The translations under genes were made by a program, and so were the position numbers. From Crinalium sp049646245 (lineage in GTDB: Bacteria; Cyanobacteriota; Cyanobacteriia; Cyanobacteriales; PCC-9333): a DNA stretch of 8,617 nt. The first letter of the stretch is position 1; the number at the start of each line of letters is the position of its first letter. Under the pieces are notes generated by a model. That model had not been told where the DNA came from, made no database searches, and saw nothing but the letters and a program-made list of their open reading frames with translations. Shown one piece after another: positions 6,320-8,617 of this stretch. Where the stretch lies: assembly GCA_049646245.1 (NCBI GenBank), contig JBARVL010000107.1, positions 1-8,617 on the forward strand, in the 5' to 3' direction.

Positions 6320-6928
6320 TCAAAAATTCAATCCGCCACCACTATCATCTAACTGAATCGCTCCCTGTCGGAGAATTTGCCAGCCAGTATCACTCCATTT
6401 AGCGACAGTGGAAGGCATACCCAGACTTGGTTGAATTGTTTCTATTTCACTAGGTGACAGCGTTAATACATCAGGAAACTGTGCTTCAATTTCTGCAATG
6501 GTTTGTAAAGGCGGCTCACCAGAACGATTAACGCTAGTAGTTGCCAAAGCGCCAGTTTGATCCAAAATAGCTAGAGCGATCGCACACTTTGGCACTCGCA
6601 ACCCAATAGTAGTTGGATCAGCTAAATTAACTCCTTGGGGTACATCCTTAGAACAAGGTAACACCAAAGTCAAAGCCCCTGGCCAATATTTCTCGGCTAC
6701 TTGCTCCCAAATCTCTCGCTCTCGCAAACTTCCATCTACAAACTGCCACAAAGATTGGGCTGTTGCTGCCATCAAAATCAAAGGTTTATCCCGGCTTCGT
6801 TCCTTTGCTTTAAATATTAACTCCGAACAATCAGGACGAACGGCTAATGCTGGAACCGTATCCGTAGGAAAACTCACTAGCTGACCAGATTTTGCTCCAG
6901 CAACAAGAGCATCAAAATCAATTAACAA
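6320..6928 (-). CDS. tsaC: L-threonylcarbamoyladenylate synthase (TsaC/YwlC/Sua5 family)
   Basis: This enzyme makes threonylcarbamoyl-AMP from threonine, bicarbonate and ATP, the first step of t6A37 modification of ANN-decoding tRNAs, in the cytosol. At 202 residues it is the short single-domain form without the Sua5 C-terminal domain. Family motifs are SFPTDTVPALAVRP (19-32), K42-x-R44 in KAKERSRDKPLILMA (40-54), the IGLRVP strand (108-113), S132-V-N134 in TTSVNRSGEPP, and PSTVAKW (172-178). The start is odd: the first codon is TTG at 6926-6928, immediately after an in-frame TAA, and both lie in a run of 7-bp repeats; no ATG or Shine-Dalgarno sequence is available. The next in-frame option, GTG at Val18, would remove conserved sequence. 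The gene follows prmC on the same strand, a common pairing, but with 111 bases of repeats between them. Confidence 0.9.
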   Translation of the reverse strand: MLIDFDALVAGAKSGQLVSFPTDTVPALAVRPDCSELIFKAKERSRDKPLILMAATAQSLWQFVDGSLREREIWEQVAEKYWPGALTLVLPCSKDVPQGVNLADPTTIGLRVPKCAIALAILDQTGALATTSVNRSGEPPLQTIAEIEAQFPDVLTLSPSEIETIQPSLGMPSTVAKWSDTGWQILRQGAIQLDDSGGGLNF

Positions 6929-6974
6929 TTAACAATTAACAATTAACAATTATAAATTATAAATTATAAATTAC
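6919..6974. repeat. Short tandem heptamer repeat (STRR type), eight units
   Basis: Exactly 56 bases in register: CAATTAA four times (6919-6946), then CAATTAT, AAATTAT, AAATTAT and AAATTAC. It is thus two related 7-bp units in succession with a hybrid unit at the join. Such short tandemly repeated heptanucleotides are known from filamentous cyanobacteria. The first units overlap the 5' end of tsaC, so the array supplies its start codon, the preceding stop and the whole ribosome-binding region. Confidence 0.9.
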
Positions 6975-6978
6975 TAAA

Positions 6979-7006
6979 GTAGAGACGCGAAATTTCGCGT
7001 CTCTAC
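6979..7006. repeat. 28-bp perfect palindrome, copy 2
   Basis: Identical base for base to the palindrome at 6221-6248. It lies 33 bases past the prmC stop and 4 bases from the end of the heptamer array, inside the prmC-tsaC gap. On the minus strand it is followed by TTTAGTAATTTATAATTT, so it may also act as a weak terminator or mRNA end after prmC. Confidence 0.9.
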
Positions 7007-7039
7007 AGTTTGAAATAACTCAGGTTTTTTTGATTTGGC

Positions 7040-7948
7040 TCACGCACGATAAGCTAGAGCGAAGCGTTCAATGCCTGCAAAATCAGAAAATATTTGAATT
7101 TGACAATAGCTTCCTTGCTGGTGTAGTAACTCAGCTACTACTGGTGCTTGTCCTGCCATCATTTCTATTAGCCAAATACCACCTGGACGTAAATATGCTG
7201 GGGATACTTCAATTAAATGGCGGATGTAGTCTAAACCATCACTACCACCGTTAAGGGCGAGGTAAGGTTCATGCCAAGCAACTTCTGGTTGTAATTCTGA
7301 TATTAAAGTACTGGGAATATAGGGAGGATTAGACACCATCCCACTAAACTCACCTTTAAGAGAATTTAAAGGCTCCCACCAGGAACCGTGATGAAATTGA
7401 ATTTGATCTTCAAATCCTAATTTTTGTGCATTATAGGAAGCAATTTCTATGGCAGCCGCGCTGTAATCAACAGCATGGATTTGGGCTGCTGGCATAGAAT
7501 CAGCTAGTCCAAGTGCGATCGCACCACTACCAGTACCTAAATCTGCCCAACATCCTGCTTTTCTTTGCTGAGAACTATTCTCCACAGCCGCAACCGCTAA
7601 TTCAATTAAACACTCCGTCTCAGGTCGCGGAATCAAAACTGCTGGTGAAACCCTCAACAAAAAATTACGCCAAGGAGCCACAGAGGTTAAATACTGAACT
7701 GGCATCCTAGCATCAACTCGCTGCTGCCAAAGAGTTGCTAACGAAGACAAAGGCATACTGAGGGGAATTTCTAATTGATCTTTAAAAGATTCCAACCGCA
7801 GTGCTAGTTTGTCTAAGCCAGCTACCTCTTGCAACAGCCAGTCCACTTCACTGACAGGGATATCAGCAACTACAGCTTCAAGTCTGGCTTGTGTAAACCA
7901 CTGCCAAAGTTCTACTCCTGAAACCATTAGTTGCTGTGGCTGAGTCAT
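7040..7948 (-). CDS. prmC: Peptide chain release factor N5-glutamine methyltransferase
   Basis: PrmC (HemK) methylates the glutamine of the GGQ motif in release factors RF1 and RF2 using S-adenosylmethionine. The 302 residues fit the family. An N-terminal helical domain (about 1-90, including RMPVQYL at 81-87) carries release-factor binding. The connecting IPRPETE is at 106-112. The Rossmann methyltransferase domain has SAM motif I DLGTGSGAIALGLA (136-149), the acidic strand end AVDYS (159-163) and the catalytic NPPYIP (207-212), followed by ALNGGSDGLD (231-240). The N-terminal region is more diverged and somewhat longer than in E. coli. The ATG at 7948 lies 3 bases after the stop of the Tic22-family gene, so the two are almost certainly co-transcribed. 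The pairing with downstream tsaC is seen in many bacteria. Confidence 0.95.
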   Translation of the reverse strand: MTQPQQLMVSGVELWQWFTQARLEAVVADIPVSEVDWLLQEVAGLDKLALRLESFKDQLEIPLSMPLSSLATLWQQRVDARMPVQYLTSVAPWRNFLLRVSPAVLIPRPETECLIELAVAAVENSSQQRKAGCWADLGTGSGAIALGLADSMPAAQIHAVDYSAAAIEIASYNAQKLGFEDQIQFHHGSWWEPLNSLKGEFSGMVSNPPYIPSTLISELQPEVAWHEPYLALNGGSDGLDYIRHLIEVSPAYLRPGGIWLIEMMAGQAPVVAELLHQQGSYCQIQIFSDFAGIERFALAYRA

Positions 7949-7951
7949 TAA

Positions 7952-8617
7952 TTAACGCTTCTGAGTTTGAGGACGGTTCGCTGGTGCAGGAGTTTGTCGA
8001 GGCGCAGATGAGGCTTTCTGCAAAAATTCTATCGACTCATTAGCTGGAACCAACACAATACTATTAATTTCTGGTTTGTTGCTGTCGCGCAATGCTTGAA
8101 TTAAACCTTGCAAATTTACCACCTGAACTTCTACAGTAGATGCTAATTCAGGTTTTTGCTTCTTAAAGCGATCGACCATTCCCTGTAATTGCTCTTGCTC
8201 AAAAAAGAAAGGAATTACCTGCGTATTTCCCTGCTGAACTGTTAGATACCCTTTATCCTTACCAGCTTTAGCGACAAACATGGGAACACCATCAAATCTG
8301 TCTACCTGTTGACCGCTTTTACGCAGTAAGCTTACTGCGGATTGTACTTGCTGCTGTTTGGGTACAAAAGCAAAATTTAAACCATCCGGCTTATTTTGAT
8401 TTGCTTGTCCCAATTTGTAAACTTCTCCCAGCGACACAGGAGACACCTGCACTGCTTTACCTAAAGCTGGATTATCTTTCTTAAGCTGGTCAACAAATCC
8501 TTGAGCATCGCGCTGGCTAATAAAAATTCCCGCTACAGAAACATCTTTATTCTGGGCATTCTTAATTGACCTAACCAGTGGCGCTCCTTTAGCATCAGTG
8601 ACAGTAAAAACAGGAAT
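7952..8617 (-). CDS. Tic22-family protein (5' end outside window)
   Basis: The frame is open to the window edge, so 221 C-terminal residues are visible. The GTG at 8452 is an internal valine, not the start. The sequence begins IPVFTVTDAKGAPLV, typical of cyanobacterial Tic22 homologues. Two halves repeat the same pattern: FISQRDAQGFVDQLKKDNP with AVQVSPVSLGEVYKL (visible residues 32-69), and FFFEQEQLQGMVDRFKKQKP with VEVQVVNLQGLIQAL (137-176). A Pro/Gln/Ala-rich tail ends the protein (203-221). Cyanobacterial Tic22 proteins are periplasmic or lumenal and have been linked to outer-membrane biogenesis with Omp85; chloroplast Tic22 works in the import intermembrane space. The signal peptide expected at the N-terminus is outside the window. 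The stop is 3 bases before the prmC start. Confidence 0.88.
   Translation of the reverse strand: MPVFTVTDAKGAPLVRSIKNAQNKDVSVAGIFISQRDAQGFVDQLKKDNPALGKAVQVSPVSLGEVYKLGQANQNKPDGLNFAFVPKQQQVQSAVSLLRKSGQQVDRFDGVPMFVAKAGKDKGYLTVQQGNTQVIPFFFEQEQLQGMVDRFKKQKPELASTVEVQVVNLQGLIQALRDSNKPEINSIVLVPANESIEFLQKASSAPRQTPAPANRPQTQKR

Noticed and set aside
6919..6974. CRISPR-like array
   Set aside because: The units are contiguous 7-mers without spacers, so this is a simple tandem repeat.
7030..7254. Open frame of 74 codons on the plus strand
   Set aside because: It lies antisense to the 3' part of prmC, which has intact conserved motifs through this stretch; the frame has no recognisable domain.

Overview
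The window is cyanobacterial chromosome. It is AT-rich and carries 13 copies of the octamer GCGATCGC (HIP1) in 8.6 kb, where chance predicts about 0.1. It also has tandem heptamer repeats of the cyanobacterial STRR type and several GC-rich palindromic repeats between genes. Every protein resembles cyanobacterial families, including a Ycf52-like acetyltransferase and a Tic22-like protein. A filamentous or otherwise repeat-rich cyanobacterium is likely; the genus cannot be read from this sequence.

Layout. Bases 1-4145 hold four plus-strand genes that belong together: the 3' end of a DUF4129 gene, a DUF4350 membrane protein overlapping it by 4 bases, a MoxR-family AAA+ ATPase and a DUF58 (VWA-like) membrane protein. 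The last two are separated from their upstream neighbours by dispersed repeats. Next come hemB (4265-5248), encoding porphobilinogen synthase, with a clear intrinsic terminator, then an AT-rich leader of about 440 bases, then a GNAT acetyltransferase (5685-6155). The right third is on the minus strand: a Tic22-family gene (cut by the window edge), prmC 3 bases downstream of it, and a TsaC/YwlC/Sua5-family gene. The GNAT and tsaC genes converge on a repeat-filled gap of 164 bases.

How the genes work together. DUF4129, DUF4350, MoxR and DUF58 form a recurrent gene association in bacteria. The likely arrangement is a cytosolic AAA+ ATPase working with membrane-anchored partners, but the substrate is unknown. 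PrmC (release-factor glutamine methylation) and TsaC (first step of tRNA t6A synthesis) both serve translation and are neighbours in many bacteria. HemB supplies tetrapyrroles for chlorophyll, haem and phycobilins.

The most unusual sequence is around tsaC. Two identical 28-bp perfect palindromes lie on either side of the gene, and a run of eight 7-bp repeats covers its start, leaving a TTG directly after an in-frame stop as the first usable start. The best candidate for an under-described system is the DUF4129-DUF4350-MoxR-DUF58 cluster. I found no CRISPR array, tRNA, rRNA, transposase or phage gene.
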